From contig DAIDAH010000192.1 in the NCBI GenBank assembly GCA_027310735.1, forward strand, positions 1 to 5,074: a DNA stretch of 5,074 bases. Reading direction: 5' to 3'. The notes under the pieces are model-generated. The model had not been told where the DNA came from and did not search any database. It saw only the letters and a list, made by a program, of their open reading frames with translations. A program made the translations under genes and the position numbers. Within the stretch, counting starts at the first letter, position 1. Each line of letters begins with the position of its first letter. Shown one piece after another: positions 3,937-5,074 of the stretch. This DNA comes from Methylotenera sp. (GTDB lineage Bacteria > Pseudomonadota > Gammaproteobacteria > Burkholderiales > Methylophilaceae).

Positions 3937-5074
3937 CTAAATCTCTGCAATCAGTGACTCTTGTAGCAGTCTGATGTGTTCCATATCTAATTTTTGGCCT
4001 TTTCTAGCTGAAATTAAAAAGCTGTCTTCAGCACGATTTCCTAGCGTGTTGATTTTAGCGTTATGCAGTTCTATTTTGTGTATTAAAAACTGATGTGCTA
4101 GCGTAGCCAATAGTCCTGGTCGGTCATTCGCTATAATCTCTAGCTTATGATTATTGTTGTCAGCCTCTTTGGTAATGGTCACTTGCGTTTGAATAGGCAT
4201 GTGTTTTACCTGACGACTAATACGTCCTTTTAAGGGTGACTCTAATTGGTAACTCTCATCGAGTTTTTGCGTCAGATCAACCTCGATAAAGTTTAATAAA
4301 CCACTATAACTAACCGACTTACCTGATTGATCTAAAACAATAAAGCTATCTAATGCATAGGCGTGATCTGTAGTATAAATTTTCGCTTCGACGATGGTGT
4401 AACCCATACGATCAAAAAAGTTACAGATTCTTGCAAACAAGTCATTTCGATCCTTGGTATAAATCATTACTTGAATGCCATCACCACTGGGGCTCAGTCG
4501 AGCACGCACTATCGGCTGGCTCGCCATTAGGTGTGGGGTAAGAAGTCGGCTATGCCAGGCGATTTCATCACTTTCATGACGTATGAAATAATTTACGCCA
4601 AACTTAGCCCATAAATGTTCGTAAGAGTGAGCGCTAAGGCCAAATTTGTTTAATTTTTGTGCGGCTTCTGTTTTACGTAGTTCTATGGCTTGCTGTGGAT
4701 GTATGATGTGATGCGCAAGCGTTCGCCTCGTTGCATAGAAAAGGCTTTCTAGTAGGCGTGCTTTCCATGCGTTCCACACGACTGGGCTTGTTCCACGGAT
4801 ATCAGCAACGGTGAGTAAATATAGTGCAACTAACCTTCGTTCATCGCCTACAAAATGTGCGAATGCTTCGATAACGCTAGGATCAGATAAATCTGACTTC
4901 TGTGCCGTTGCAGACATTTTCAAGTGAGATTCGACTAGCCATGCAACCAACGCGCTATCGGCCTTTGATAAGGCATGTTGCTTGCAGAATCTACTGGCAT
5001 CTAATGTTCCTAGGGTTGAGTGGTCTCCACCGCGACCTTTTGCAATATCATGAAACAATGCAGCTAAGTAAAGT
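3937..5074 (-). CDS. glnD: Bifunctional [protein-PII] uridylyltransferase/uridylyl-removing enzyme GlnD, C-terminal part
   Basis: The last 378 codons of GlnD; the frame runs open to the right edge, so the N-terminal nucleotidyltransferase domain, which uridylylates PII when glutamine is low, is outside the window. Full-length members have about 850-900 residues. Numbered from the first visible residue, the HD-domain metal motif FHDIAKG (7-13) and the following GGDHS (15-19) belong to the hydrolase that removes UMP from PII. A helical region with LLTVADIRGTSP (86-97) follows; such segments are typical of GlnD. Two ACT domains at about 200-247 (TKDRNDLFARI) and 311-356 (ANDRPGLLATL) bind glutamine as the nitrogen signal. 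The TTG at 5056-5058 is not a start, because family-typical LYLAAL-FHDIAKG reads through it. The gene is cytosolic and convergent with the second cupin. I see no terminator at its end. No frameshift or missing key residue is seen. Confidence 0.96.
   Translation of the reverse strand, partial: LYLAALFHDIAKGRGGDHSTLGTLDASRFCKQHALSKADSALVAWLVESHLKMSATAQKSDLSDPSVIEAFAHFVGDERRLVALYLLTVADIRGTSPVVWNAWKARLLESLFYATRRTLAHHIIHPQQAIELRKTEAAQKLNKFGLSAHSYEHLWAKFGVNYFIRHESDEIAWHSRLLTPHLMASQPIVRARLSPSGDGIQVMIYTKDRNDLFARICNFFDRMGYTIVEAKIYTTDHAYALDSFIVLDQSGKSVSYSGLLNFIEVDLTQKLDESYQLESPLKGRISRQVKHMPIQTQVTITKEADNNNHKLEIIANDRPGLLATLAHQFLIHKIELHNAKINTLGNRAEDSFLISARKGQKLDMEHIRLLQESLIAEI

Noticed and set aside
5056..5058. 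TTG as the start of a shorter HD/ACT protein
   Set aside because: The reading frame continues to the window edge with family-typical GlnD residues (LYLAAL), so the TTG is an internal leucine codon.

Overview
The window looks like an ordinary chromosomal segment of a Gram-negative proteobacterium of moderate-to-low G+C. The ccoG, trxC and glnD genes and the character of their proteins fit a betaproteobacterium. An AT-leaning methylotroph of the Methylophilaceae (Methylotenera-like) is my best guess, but that is inferred from general resemblance and not from any search. There are no insertion sequences, CRISPR arrays, tRNA or rRNA genes, and no signs of phage.

Layout, left to right. (1) Bases 1-671, minus strand: the N-terminal 223 codons of ccoG, the membrane iron-sulfur protein needed to assemble cbb3-type cytochrome oxidase; the rest lies off the left edge. 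(2) Bases 672-863: an AT-rich divergent regulatory region. It holds a perfect 6-4-6 inverted repeat whose two arms each read TTGACT, so each arm is a -35 box, one for each direction. A cluster of TAGTT/AACTA motifs surrounds it. (3) Bases 864-2594, plus strand: a CoA-disulfide/persulfide reductase-type flavoprotein fused to a rhodanese domain. (4) Bases 2690-3127, plus: trxC, the zinc-finger thioredoxin 2. (5) Bases 3128-3310: a gap with a perfect TATAAT box and, downstream of it, a hairpin followed by a short T-run. (6) Bases 3311-3586 and 3659-3931, plus: two tandem small cupins (Cupin_3/DUF861 type), about 50% identical to each other and separated by a strong intrinsic terminator. (7) Bases 3937-5074, minus: the C-terminal 378 codons of glnD, the PII uridylyltransferase/uridylyl-removing enzyme, convergent with the second cupin across a 5-bp gap.

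How the genes may work together: the rhodanese-fused reductase and TrxC form a plausible thiol/persulfide redox pair. They share a control region with ccoG, a respiratory-oxidase maturation gene, which suggests (inference only) coordination of sulfur or redox stress with high-affinity respiration. The cupins have no assignable function; their strong ribosome-binding sites and local terminators suggest expression as small, separately controlled units. glnD is a nitrogen-regulation gene with no evident link to the rest. I see no clearly new system. The most unusual feature is the architecture of the divergent promoter, followed by the cupin pair with its intervening terminator.
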